64,000 nucleotides of DNA. Origin: Apium graveolens. Lineage: Eukaryota > Streptophyta > Magnoliopsida > Apiales > Apiaceae. Shown here one piece after another: positions 31,819-43,703 of this stretch. A program made the position numbers and the translations under genes. Positions within the stretch are counted from its first letter, which is position 1. Every line of letters starts with the position of its first letter. The stretch covers positions 303,649,203 to 303,713,202 of the forward strand of contig NC_133650.1 of the NCBI RefSeq assembly GCF_009905375.1, read 5' to 3'. Below the pieces are notes generated by a model. It saw only the letters and a list, made by a program, of their open reading frames with translations. It was not told the origin of the DNA and searched no databases.

Positions 31819-34047
31819 TTAACCCTTCTTCGGAACCCAAACTTGGTTGGGCCCGGCATTCTTGTAGAACTGTCCTTTGTCAGGCAAAACAATATTTTTA
31901 ATTTTAATTGTCTCAACTTTCTCAATGACTGAACATTTGACCTTGTAAACAGCCTTAACAAATTTCTGTTTAAGCTTAGGCACAAATGTCTCCTTTCTAG
32001 CCTTAGAAGGACTAGCAGTCTTAGACCTATCATACTTCTTGTTATTCACATGCTGACGAGGAGTAGTCTTATCATTAGAAACATGCTTACCATTAAAATA
32101 AGCATACATTATATTAAAAGTACAAGACATACAATTAGAAACACCACATGCTTTATGAGAGTGATTAATAGCAGGCAATTTATGCATGGCAGATATGGTA
32201 TTTTTGTTATCCAACTCATGTGTGTCTGAGTTAGTCTCAGTCGCTTTCACAACTTTGACTGGAACTTTCGACACACTTGACTTGGAAACAACCTTCTCAT
32301 TAGCATGATCTTCAGCACGTATTTCTTCCTGAATAACAGAAGAGGTCGCATCAAATGGTTCAGCAATTAATGGTTTATAGAGGGGTTCATCAACACCCTT
32401 AAGCACATGTGGTACTTCCCTCCCTTTAGCACAGACATGAGGAGGGGAGTTTATGCCTAATTCTCCAATAGCAGCATTGTAATCATAACCTATTCCAGAT
32501 GTTCGATTAACAGCTTGCTTACTGTAGAACTCTTTAGCCTTCGAACAAGAATTGAAGTAGGCTCTAACCTTAGTCTCAAGACCGGTGATCTTGTCTTTGA
32601 GAATAGTTTCGAGTTTTCTGTAACAGTCAACTCTATTCTCTAGAAAAGATACTTGTTCTTTTAATTTGTCTTGATTAATATGCACAAGTCTTAAATCATT
32701 GACCTCTTTCTCAAGGTCTTTGATCAGTAAACTTAACAGTTCATTATCACGACGTGCATTATTTAAGTTGCCTCTTAGATGATAAACCATTTCAGCATCA
32801 GAAAGTTTTACCTCTATTCTTGACGATGAAGCTTTTCCATCAATAGCCATAAGAGCAAGATTTCCTTCTTCTTCATCTTCACTGTCAGTATCATCCCAGC
32901 TTCTTCCCTTTGCCAGATAAGCCCTTTCAGAGTTCTTTCTTACTTGCTTTGGCTTCCTACATTCTGTGGCAAAGTGTCCCAACTCATTGCAGTTATAGCA
33001 TCTGATGGTGCTCCGATCAACCATCCATGTTTTGTATCCACCACTGCTGGTGTTAGAGGATGAAGATCCACCTTTCTGGAATTTGTTGTAGTTGGACTTG
33101 TACTTAAGCTTGGGATTCCTCTTGAATCTGACATGGGAGAATCTCCTGACAATTTGGGCCATTGACTCGTCTTCCAATTGCTCCAGCTCTTCCAAGGAAT
33201 AAAAATCTTCACTTGATTGATTTGTAGTAGGAGGATCATATTCTGCTACTAACATATTTTCCTCAGCCTTGGAACACTGTACCATTCTCTCCAATTATTG
33301 AGATTGTTGTTGTTGACCTTCAGCTACAAGTGCAGTAGATGTGCTGACCATTCTATCCTTCCCGTAGACTTCCTTCTGTTGAATCTGCTCCAACTCATAG
33401 GTTTTTGACACTCCATAGAGCCTGTCCAAAGAAATCTCACTCAGATCTCTAGCTTCTCTAATGGCAGTGATTCTATGTTCAAGATGAGTTGGCAGTGTTA
33501 AAAGGAGCTTTTTGTTGACCTCCCTGATTGAATAAAATTTTCCATTGATGTTCAAGTTGTTGATCAACGCATTGTACCTCTCAAACACTTTAGTAATTCC
33601 TTCTCCTGGATTTGATTTAAAATGTTCATATTCAGAGGTTAGGATCTCCAACTTGTTCTCCCTAACTTCCTCTGTGTCTTCATTGATCACCTCAATAGTT
33701 TCCCACATGTGTTTGGAATTTTTACAGTTCATCACATGTCTGTTCATCAAGGGATCAAGGGAATCAATTAAAATTAATTGAAAGCTGGCATCCAAGGAGG
33801 CTTCTTCCTTTTCATCAGGAGTAAAATCTTCAGGATCTTTAGGATAGGTTCTGGCTTTGGTGATCACAACATCATCTACTATCACCTCCGGTTCAATAAC
33901 CATCGGAGTTTTTATCCCCTTCTTTAACAAGTTTGAATATTTGGGATTTGCCACTTGTAAAAACAAGAGCATCTTCTTCTTCCACATAATATAATTCTCT
34001 TTATCAAATTGTGGAATTTTAACGGTTCCAACTTTTTGTGAAGTCAT
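31819..34047 (-). pseudogene. gag: Copia-C gag, one in-frame stop
   Basis: The ATG at 34047 gives MTSQKVGTVKIPQFDKENY. The frame is open for 743 codons except one TAA at 33295-33297. It has a copia Gag domain (SLDPLMNRHVMNCKNSKHMWETIE, LEILTSEYEHF, LDRLYGVSKTYELE), one zinc knuckle (CYNCNELGHFATECRK), a coiled coil near 32700-32540 and a basic tail ending NQVWVPKKG. It is more distant from the A and B gags than those are from each other. A near-intact gag in an element without pol fits a non-autonomous element that keeps its packaging protein. Confidence 0.88.
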
Positions 34048-34129
34048 TATGAATTTTTGAATGAATAAAAATTCAAGGAGTTGAAAAATCACAAAAGTCT
34101 AGGATCTTGATTTGTTCGTTAATTAGAAG

Positions 34130-34141
34130 GCTCTGATACCA
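34130..34141 (-). promoter_or_regulatory. Copia-C primer binding site
   Basis: The minus strand reads TGGTATCAGAGC next to the LTR at 34144-35514, which fixes the element orientation. Confidence 0.9.
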
Positions 34142-34143
34142 AT

Positions 34144-35514
34144 TGTTAGGTCCCAATGCGTTTGTAGAAGGGGGGGTTGAATACAAACGGTACCGAATAA
34201 TCGAATTAAATGCGGAATAAAAATATGAAACAAAATTCAAGTTAAATAAGAATATTATTAAACTTGAAAGGTGTTACAACAACTGTATCGATTACAAGGA
34301 ATTAATCTCAAATTAATTATCACAAATTTAGAATAAATTCGACATGAACTTTTTCTATTTTTGCAATAATTAGAATCAAATGCTAAACGCGATTTGAGAT
34401 TAAGTTCTAGGGATTTTGATCCGCTAGATTGTTATACAAGAACAAGATAAAGATTTCTAGTTTATTAGATTTAACTTTACAATCTAGAAATTGATCTTGA
34501 AGTTTTGCAGAGAAGATGAAATATTGTTCTGCTTCTTTTTCTTTTGTTCTCGGGTTCTGTATTGTTGATTGAATAATAATTGAATGAACTGCTTCTGCTT
34601 CTTTTAATCAATCAACCGAATAGAATTGAACTGACAAGACAATCCTGAGCTCAGCAAGACAATCGGTAGGACTATCCTTAGAACTAGCAAGACAATCAGA
34701 ATGAACTAGCAAGACTTTCGGTATGACAATAAATTGTCATACCGATTGTCATAGTAGTTCAAACAGATTGTTTTTGCTGAAAATAAATAGATTTAAATTC
34801 TATAAAAATTCTGGTAAGACAATCCTTTTGAATTAGCATGACTTTCGGTATGACTAATGATTGTCATACCGATTGTCATACTAATACAATCAGTTGTCTT
34901 GTTGAATTAAAACAGATTTTTAAACCAATTTAAATTCTGAAAATTCTTAATATTAATTCAGAATTAATTAATCAATTAATTTAATTAATCAAATAAATTA
35001 ATCTTTTGCAGATATAATTTATTTTCTTAATTAAATTATATGACTTAATTAATTAATAGAGAATTAATACTAATCTTGAGCAGCATCTATTCTTCTGTAT
35101 ATCTTCTGAAAATCACTGAAATATATGAATCAATTCCACCACTTCAATGTTGACATTCGATGTACTGTCTAGTTCATGAGTGACTAACTTCCGTGACGTT
35201 TCTTCATGTCTTGACTTTGACACTTTGATTTTCTTCAGATTAAATCCTTGTAATTAATGATACTCTGACGAGATCTCTGTCACTTGATTAAATCCACGAT
35301 CTTGATTTATATCACTGAGGCTTGATCAATTTCTTGAACTTCTTCTAGTGAATTAACTCCTCAAGTCTGTAGATGAACCTTGTTTCTGAATCCTCTGACA
35401 GATGTTACTTTGCGAGATCTCTCTGACGGTAGATCCACTATTTACTTATTACATTCTTATTTGAGTTGAGTTGAATCCTCGAATATACAAATAGGCTATG
35501 ACATATGACTTACA
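34144..35514 (-). repeat. Copia-C LTR (5' LTR on its own strand)
   Basis: Near-identical to 28033-29402, with the same GACAATC cluster and palindromes at 34640-34900. Confidence 0.92.
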
Positions 35515-35519
35515 AAATG

Positions 35520-38500
35520 TGTACCTAGCTGATTTCAACTCAACTAAAGCAGAATCTATAACTTGTCTTCTCAATAAAGCAAGTCAGGATGAAAGTTGGC
35601 TATGGCACAAGAAGCTATCTCATTTAAACTTCAAGACCATGAATGAGCTGATAAAGAAAGAATTGGTAAGAGGTATTACTCTAGTGGAGTTTTCAAAGGA
35701 TGGACTCTGTGATGCCTGCCAAAAAGCGAAGCAGATCAAAGCATCATTCAGGAAGAAACTTGATTCAACAATTGAAGAGCCTTTACAACTGCTTCACATG
35801 GATTTGTTTGGACCAGTCAATGTATTGTCCATCTCAAGGAAAATATTTTGCCTAGTAATTGTAGATGATTTCTCAAAGTTCTCTTGGACATATTTTCTAA
35901 AGTCTAAAGATGAGGCTAGTAAAATCATCATCAATCATATAAGGCAAGTCAACAATCATCCTGATTTCAAAGTTAGAAGAATCAGGAGTGACAATGGAAC
36001 TGAATTCAAGAATTCTGTCATGAGAGCATTTTGTGAAGAAAATGGGATACTGCGTGAGTTTTCAGCAGCAAGGACTCCACAACAGAATGGAATAGTAGAA
36101 AAGAAGAACAGATCACTTATTGAAGCTGCAAGGACAATGCTTGAAGAATCTAAACTACCAACATATTTCTGGGCCGCAGCTGTAAATATTGCATGCTACA
36201 CTCAGAACATTTCTCTGATTAATCAAGCAAGATGCATGACTCCCTATCAATTGTTCAAAAACAAGAAACCAACTCTAAACTTTCTTCATGTCTTTGGCTG
36301 CAAATGCTATATCCTGAGAAATCAAACTGATCAAAATGGGAAGTTTGATGCTAAAGCAGATGAAGGAATTTTTGTTGGATATGCTATTGGTAAAGCATAT
36401 AGAGTCTACAATCTAAGAACCAACATTGTTGTGGAATCTATACATGTTGTGTTTGATGATAAAAAGATTGAAGGACTAAAAGATGGAGATTACCATGAGA
36501 GCCTCAAATTCGACAATGTGGAGATGGTTAGTGATGACAGTGATGATGAGAGTGATCAAGAAATAGTGTCTAAAGATAATGCACACAAATCTACCACCAA
36601 TGAAGCACAAAACTCAACATTCGTCGAGCTGCATAATGCTTCATCCGTCGGAAGGCAATCTGTGTTATCCGTCGAAAGACAACCTGCCTCATCCATCGGT
36701 ACTCAAAATTTACCATCCATTGGGTTATCAAAAGAAGCAGGAGGTCAAGACAGATCACCTATAGAAAATTCTCCTTTCTCAAATCAAAGATCCACAAACT
36801 CAGGGGAAGTTTCTAGCAATCAAAACTCAATTACACTTCAAGACAATCATGAGGTATCTTCATCTAGAGCTAATCTACCTCAACAAAGGAAATGGACAAA
36901 AGATTACCCCTTTGAGCTTATCATTGGTGATGTTTCTTCTAGAGTTCAAACAAGAAGAGCAACTCAGGAAGAATGTCTATACAACAGCTTTCTGTCAAAG
37001 GAAGAACCAAAAAAGGTAGAAGAAGCTTTGTTGGATCCTGATTGAATTTTAGCTATACAGGAGGAGCTAAACCAATTTGAAAAGAATAATGTATGGAAGC
37101 TGGTACCCAAGCCTAAAGGAAAGAATCCAATAGACACCAAGTGGGTATTCAGAAACAAGATGGATGAAAATGGCATAATAATCAGGAATAAAGCTAGATT
37201 GGTTGCTAAGGGTTATTGTCAGCAAGAAGGAATAGGTTTTGATGAAACTTTTGCTCATGTTGCAAGACTTGATGCCATCATAATCTTCTTAGCCTATGTT
37301 GCTCATGCCAATTTCAAAGTCTATCAAATGGATATCAAAAGTGCCTTTCTAAATGGAGATTTGGAGGAAGAAGTGTATGTTAGTCAACCTCCTAGTTTTG
37401 AAGATCCAAATTTTCCAGAATATGTCTATTATCTTCTGAAAGCACTTTATGGACTGAAGCAAGCACCTAGAGCCCGGTATGACACTTTATCAAAGTTCCT
37501 TTTGGAAAATCATTTCACAAGAGGTACTATAGATAAAACTTTATTTTTCAGAAATGTTAATGGCTCTAGTATACTTGTTCAAATTTATGTAGATGATATT
37601 ATTTTTGGCTCTACAGATGAGAAACTTTGCAAAAAGTTTGCCAAATTGATGGAAAGTAAGTATGAAATGAGCATGATGGGAGAACTAACTTACTTTCTTG
37701 GTTTGCAAGTTAAGTAAGTTAGTGATGGAATATTCATTAGTCAAACTAAATATATTTTTGATCTTTTAAAAAAGTTTGATCTAATGAATTGTACATCTGC
37801 AAAAACTCTCATGGCCACTGCAACTAAGCTTGAACTAAACACTACTGAAAAGTCTGTAGATATTTCAAGTTATAGAGGCATGGTTGACTCACTTCTGTAC
37901 TTAACAGCTAGTAGACCAGATATAATGTTTGCTACATGTTTATGTGCTAGATTTCAGGATGATCCTAGAGAATCTCACTTGATAGCTATTAAGAGAATTT
38001 TCAGATATCTCAAGGGAACACCAAAACTTGGCATTTGGTACCCTAGAGATTCTGGTTTTAATCTAACTGGTTATTCAGATGCAGATTATGCAGGTTGTAG
38101 AATTGATAGAAAGAGCACAACAGGAACCTGTCAATTTCTAGGAAACAAACTTGTGTCCTGGTTCAGTAAAAAGCAAAATTCAGTTTCTACTTCTATAGCT
38201 GAAGCTAAATATATTGCTGATGGTAGTTGCTGTGCTCATATTTTATGGATGAAGAATCAATTGCTAGACTATGGTTTGCAAGTTGAAAGGATTCCTATTT
38301 TTTGTGATAACACAAGTGCAATTGCCATCACTGAAAATCCAGTGCAACATTCAAGGACAAAGCACATAGACATCAAGTACCATTTCATAAGGGAACATGT
38401 GATGAATGGTACTGTGGAATTACATTTTGTTCCAAGTGAGAAGCAACTTGCAGATATCTTTACCAAGCCACTGGATGAATCCACCTTTTCAAGGTTGGTA

Positions 38501-38530
38501 AGTGAGTTAGGTATGCTTAATTACTCTTAA
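35520..38530 (+). pseudogene. pol: Copia-B pol, second part (integrase, RT, RNase H)
   Basis: One frame throughout, with two nonsense changes relative to copia-A: TGG to TGA at 37043-37045 and CAA to TAA at 37715-37717. It holds the zinc region (CDACQKAKQIKA), the integrase core (LLHMDLFGP, IRSDNGTEF, NGIVEKKNRS), a linker with ATCCGTCGA/ATCCGTCGG copies (36643-36699), RT with YVDDI, and RNase H. In RNase H the conserved AEAEY is AEAKY, which removes a catalytic acid. It ends ELGMLNYS as in copia-A. All these changes are C-to-T or G-to-A, as expected from decay of methylated DNA. Confidence 0.93.
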
Positions 38531-39054
38531 ATTTATCTGAGTTATTTTGCAAGTTGTAATGAAGCCAGAAATTTAGTTAATCTTTTAATCTTGGATGAAA
38601 TTTTGGCTAAGTCAAAATTTGCATCTCGACGGATAACCCTTATCCGTCGAGTTTAGTCATCCGTCGATATACTACTTGCTAATAAAAGTCAATTATTTTT
38701 CTGGAATACTTTATGTCTCGACGGATATCAGTTTATCCTCATCCGTCGAATTGTCTAAATCTCAGCCATTAATTCCCTGAACATTATCCATCGAGTATAC
38801 TTACAGTTTGTAAGCATTACACGACGGATAATGGGTGGAATTTTTACAGATTTATTTTAAAACGGCTATTTTAGGCAATTTCTATTGGTTAATTTACTTT
38901 ACTTTATTAATTTTTTTTCCAGTTATTTTTGAGATAGTATAAAAGCTTATTTCATAGCAATTGTTTTCTTTTATCATTCTCAAATTCAACTGCTTTTATT
39001 TCATTCTCTCTCAAGCAAATATTCTCCTTCTCTTCAAGCTTTCATTCTCTAACA
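38531..39054 (+). repeat. Copia-B pol-ORF3 spacer with motif hairpins
   Basis: TCGACGGAT occurs at 38626 and 38718, and ATCCGTCGA at 38642, 38659 and 38741, with variants to 38830. Positions 38626-38636 and 38640-38650 form an 11-bp stem with a 3-base loop. It corresponds to the copia-A spacer 18888-19445. Confidence 0.88.
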
Positions 39055-42000
39055 ATGGCTCCTGTAGTAAAGATTATGCCTCAAACTGGGTTCATTTATG
39101 AGAAGAATAACTTCACTACTTTGGTCAATAAGGGTTTTCAGCAATCAGAGGACTATCACAAGATAATAGACTTTGTGAAGAATTACAAGCTAAATTATGC
39201 CATGCTGGAGTCACCCACAATAGTGATGTAATAAAAGCATGTTTCAAAATTCCTGATAATAATGTGACTTCATCACACAATGACACTGATATTATCAATA
39301 TGCTTAATTCCATTCACTATGCACTTTCCACTTCTAAAATGAGTGATATTAGGAGAATGGCTCTTAGGAAGGAATGGAGTTTCATGTGTGATGTAGTTAC
39401 TAAGGTCTTCTCTGGAAAAATCAGTAATTTTGATTCAGTGAATATTTCCATGCTTAACATGCTATACATGGTAGTTACAGATAAATTTTACAACTTCAGT
39501 GACCTTATCATGTTTGAGTTAGGATACAAATTAGGAGAGCTAAATAAAAGAGGGAAGAATGTTTATTATGCCAGATTTTTTATGTTATTGGCTAACCACC
39601 TCTGTGAAGAAATAGTTCTTGAGAACCCTAACAACAAACTGGATTGTTGGGTTCAAAAGAGGAGGATCATTGCAGATCTGAACAGGGCCAACCATCACAG
39701 GGATGTGCCAATGTTCTACTTTCCTGTAATGCAGGCACCTCAGGTAAGTGAGGTAAGTTCATCCATCCCAACAACTATTCCAACCTCCACTATTTCTTTG
39801 ACTTCAGAAGTAGCTATGACAACTGTGCCAATGACCAAACAGTTGCCTACCAAAGCCTCCAAACCCTCTACAATTTCCAAATCTAAATCAGAGAAAACCC
39901 CCTCTAGTATCTCTCAAAAGATACCAGTTGTAAAATCCACAAAAGCAAAAGAGGGGAGTGTGAAGGAGGGAAAGTCAGGTGAGGGAAGGGGTGAACATCA
40001 AAGAAACCCCAAGAATAAGGATGGAGAGTTGAGTGAATCCCAGCCTAGCCACACTGCAATTTCCCAACAAACTGCAGTGCTTAAAAAGGATAAAAGCTCA
40101 CTTCTAGCTACATCCTCCCAAAAGGATGCAATTATTGAACAAAGCTCTCAGCCAAGAGCACATGCCAAAAGGGTTAGGGACACAAGCTCACCCCAAACTT
40201 ATACAAGAAAGAAGAAATCTAAGACCTTTGGGGATGCACAGGGCACACACACAGTGCAAACTGGTGCTAAAGACACAGTCCCTGCACTCTCTCAAATTCA
40301 GTTTGATGTGGCTCCAATAAATGTGGAGTCACAGCCAAAATCTCTAACAATAGAAGCATCAGAAACACCATACTCACCAACAAACCCTCTGGAAGTGGAT
40401 ATGATAAACACTTCAATTCCTGATTCCCCTTCTTTAACTCTGTCGGGGAAGCCAAAATCTAGTGCAAGTGAGTATCATCTTTTAGATAATTTGTTGGCTC
40501 ACTTGCCAATTCTTTCAGATTCTATTGTGACATCTGTGCCCCAAATATCTTCAATCAACACAGAGTCAACAATAGTTTCTCTTCCCACCTCATTCATTTT
40601 TACTCTCTCGATGGATATTGCTCATCCGTCGACTAGTGATTGTATCCCGACGGATAAACCTAACAGCAGTTATCCGTCGGATAGCCTTACCACTCATTCG
40701 ACGGATATCACTAATCCGTCGAGTATCTCTGCACAACTTCAAACTTCAATTGTTTCAAGTGCAGAAGATTTAGTGGTTGTACAGTTACTCTTAGGACTGA
40801 GAGAGGAGAGTGTATTGAGTGAGAGGTTGGGTTGCTCCCAGGCAAAAGGAGAGGAAAAGAGTGAAAATCAGCAATCCATTTATTCAGGATTGGCAAAAGT
40901 GAGTGAGAGGAGTCCCACCTTAGTAGGTGAAGGTGAGGGTGTGAGGGTGGGGAGCCAGGGTGAGACCCTGATGCAACAAAAGAGAGATTATGAGAGAAAA
41001 GCAGGTACCGAAGCTATAAGGGTGGATCCAGCCATTGCTAGTGAGTCAATGATTGTGGATGATGCTGAAAAGGAAAGACAATTTCAGCAACATTATAAAG
41101 CTGTAATTGATAACATTTCCTTGGATGCTGACACTTTTACTCACCCTGTGTTAGCCTATCAACTGTTGGCTGCTCAGGGCAATGTGGAGGCAGAACAGAC
41201 TTTGAACTTAGTACACACTTCAGAATCTCTTCAGAGAGATAAAGCTGCCGTCAATAGGATGCCTTCTCAAGCTGGTGAGTCATCTGAAGAATTTGAAGTA
41301 AATTCTAATGATGATGACTCTGTTTCTTTGGATGGAAGCATGAACTTAGGGGGAGATGAAGGCCCAAGTTTTGTTCCAAATTTACCTGAATGGGCATGGA
41401 CAAAGGAATCTACACCAGGACAATTTGGTGTATCTTTGGTTAAGCAGTTTCTGGCAATTCAAAAGCCCTTCAGGAAACTTCAGATGCTGGTACCAAGGCT
41501 ATTCTTCAAGCTCACATAGACTCTCTACATCTCATGAAGATACAACAATTAAGACAGAATCTGAGTGTGGATGAACTCAAGAAGGATATAGCTGACTTGA
41601 AGACCTACAATTCTGAGAAGCTGGATTCAGTCATGCCATATGGTACCATGCAGGAATCATTACTGAGACTGAAGAGCGAATCAGATTCTGAAAAGAAGCT
41701 GGCCAAGCTGGAAGATAGAGTTCAAGTTATTGAGAATTCAGTGGCCACCCTTCTTCAAAATCAACAGTCTCAGACAAATCTTCTCATGCAACTGGCTAAT
41801 GCACAAGGCCTAACTCCTCAACCTGGTGATAACAAAAAGGGGGAGAGAGAATCAAGTAAAGGGGAGAAAGGACCAAGTGAGGGGGAGAAACTTCAAGTTC
41901 AAATCAGCAAAGTAATTGTACCTTCAATTACTGTCTCCAAGCCACCAGTTGTAGATGGTATAGATCTTATTAAAGCAGCAGCAATAAATTTGAAAGTTGT

Positions 42001-43516
42001 TGAGAAAGTAAAGTTGAGTTTGATCAACTGGGATAAGATTGATGAAGAGATACAGAAAAAGTTTGAACTTGTCAAGGAGCCAGTTAAGTCAGTCATCCAT
42101 CACTCTCAAGTCAAGCAAATCAGTGTGAATCAGATAAGCATGAATTATCTGGAAAGAGGACAATCTTCCTGCATCAAGTCTACAAAGGCTGAAATAATTC
42201 TTAAACCAAGGGCAAACTATCCAAAATCATCATTGAAGAACCCCTTGGACACTGTGTATGAGACACCCAAGCCTGATGAGAAGAAGCTTCTGTCAAGATC
42301 AATTGTCTTCTAAAGATCCAGCTGATTCAGCTTCAAAAAGAAGAATTGCTAAGATATTCAGAAATGGAAAGGAAATTTGTGTGGTAGCTGGACATCCACA
42401 ATTTGCTCAAGCAAAGAGAGAAGAAAAAGCCAGATTAAAGCAGGAAAAGAAGCAAGCTGCTCTAGATGTAAAGAAGACTAAACAAAAGAAAGAGCAGATT
42501 GCTATCTTGGCCAAACTACAGGCTGTGAATTCATCTCAAAAATCCCATATCAACCATCTGAAGCTGCTGAATCAAAGAAGAAAATTGAAGAACAGAAGAA
42601 ATCTCCAAGAAAGAAAGAATTGGCTAGAAGAACAAAAAGGAAACTGGATATTGTTGACAAAGGATTGGAAGATCAATTTCCTAAGGTACCCACACCAGTT
42701 ACAACTCAAGCATCAAAGCCCTCTGTGGTATTTGAAGATATAAGGGTGGTGGATCCCTACAGGAATATTCATGGTGAACCTATTGTGCCCAAGGATGAGC
42801 CAATAGAGTGGGATAAAATACCAATTCCTGACTTCAGTTTACCAATCCTTAGCAAGCCAAAAAGAACAAAGTCAGGGGCAGTCAAGAAAGTGAAGCTGTC
42901 ACCTCTCAAATCCAAATCAGTAGTTAAAGTTCAACCCAAAATTGACAGGGGAGACTACTTGTACTTGTGTGACATCAAAGAATTTTCTGATCTAAACCTA
43001 TATCTGGATGAACTAGATGAAGTGAGGGGAATTGATGCATACAGAAACCTACCTGAAAGGTTAGTGTTCAAGTAGAAAGGAGGAAAGGAGATTGTGTGGC
43101 CACTTCACAGGATTCTTCAAGAAAGCCAAGCTGTACTGATTAAAGTGTATTCATCCTTCAAGAAAAACTTTGGGTTCAATGTAACTGCAAGAAGACTAGT
43201 ATTGAAGAAGATTGAAGAACTAAGGAGTATTAGAGCTAAAGATGCACTCCCAAAGACTCTAATCATCCCATACACAGGGAGAAGAGTGCATCTAAGGCCC
43301 TACTGGCTGATGGAGTTCATAGATGACAAATGTGTGAGAAGATTCTTCAGGTTAGAAGACCAGTTGAGTATCTCTAGCAATGAGACTCTCTTGGAAATTC
43401 AAGAAAAGCTAGATCTCTCAGAATCTGATGAACTGGAATTCCACAGGCAGCTCCAAAATCAGATTGATGAAAATAACAGGAAGCTTGGAAGAAGATCCAG
43501 ACCTTCAAGAAACTAG
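39055..43516 (+). pseudogene. Copia-B third ORF (env-like position), broken
   Basis: Starts ATGGCTCCTGTAGTA like copia-A. Relative to copia-A, about 0.1 kb is deleted near 39215, further frame changes lie near 41450-41520, 42300 and 42600, and an in-frame TAG is at 43073-43075. Open segments are 39264-41519, 41534-42313, 42258-42743, 42620-43075 and 43094-43516. The conserved N-terminal, coiled-coil and C-terminal (YLCDIKEFSDLNLYLDELDEV) parts are all recognisable. Motif copies at 40608-40721 lie in the Ser/Thr-rich linker, as in copia-A but with the CGACGGAT form. Confidence 0.85.
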
Positions 43517-43690
43517 AAAAATCTGCTCAGACTAGAGGAGCATCTTGAAATGACTGTGAGCCAAACTTTGTACATTTTGATTAATTGAAGCTCTTTCAGT
43601 ATTATCTGCTTATCTTTAAAGCTGTATGATTAGGATGTTTTGTTATCATCAAGTATCTCTTAATTTATGGCTACAATTCCAGTAGACATA

Positions 43691-43703
43691 AATTGGGGGA
43701 GAT
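43691..43703 (+). promoter_or_regulatory. Copia-B polypurine tract
   Basis: AATTGGGGGAGAT lies directly before the 3' LTR. Confidence 0.88.

Larger units (their letters stand above)
28033..35514 (-). mobile_element. Copia-C: internally deleted, non-autonomous copia element in copia-B pol
   Basis: LTRs 28033-29402 and 34144-35514 (about 1370 bases each, roughly 20 differences by eye) flank 4.7 kb. The duplication AAATG is at 28028-28032 and 35515-35519. The coding strand is minus, opposite to copia-B: PBS at 34130-34141, then gag, then only the first part of protease. Integrase, RT and RNase H are missing, so it would need enzymes from another element. The remaining internal sequence (29403-31565) has no domain I recognise. 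Confidence 0.93.
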
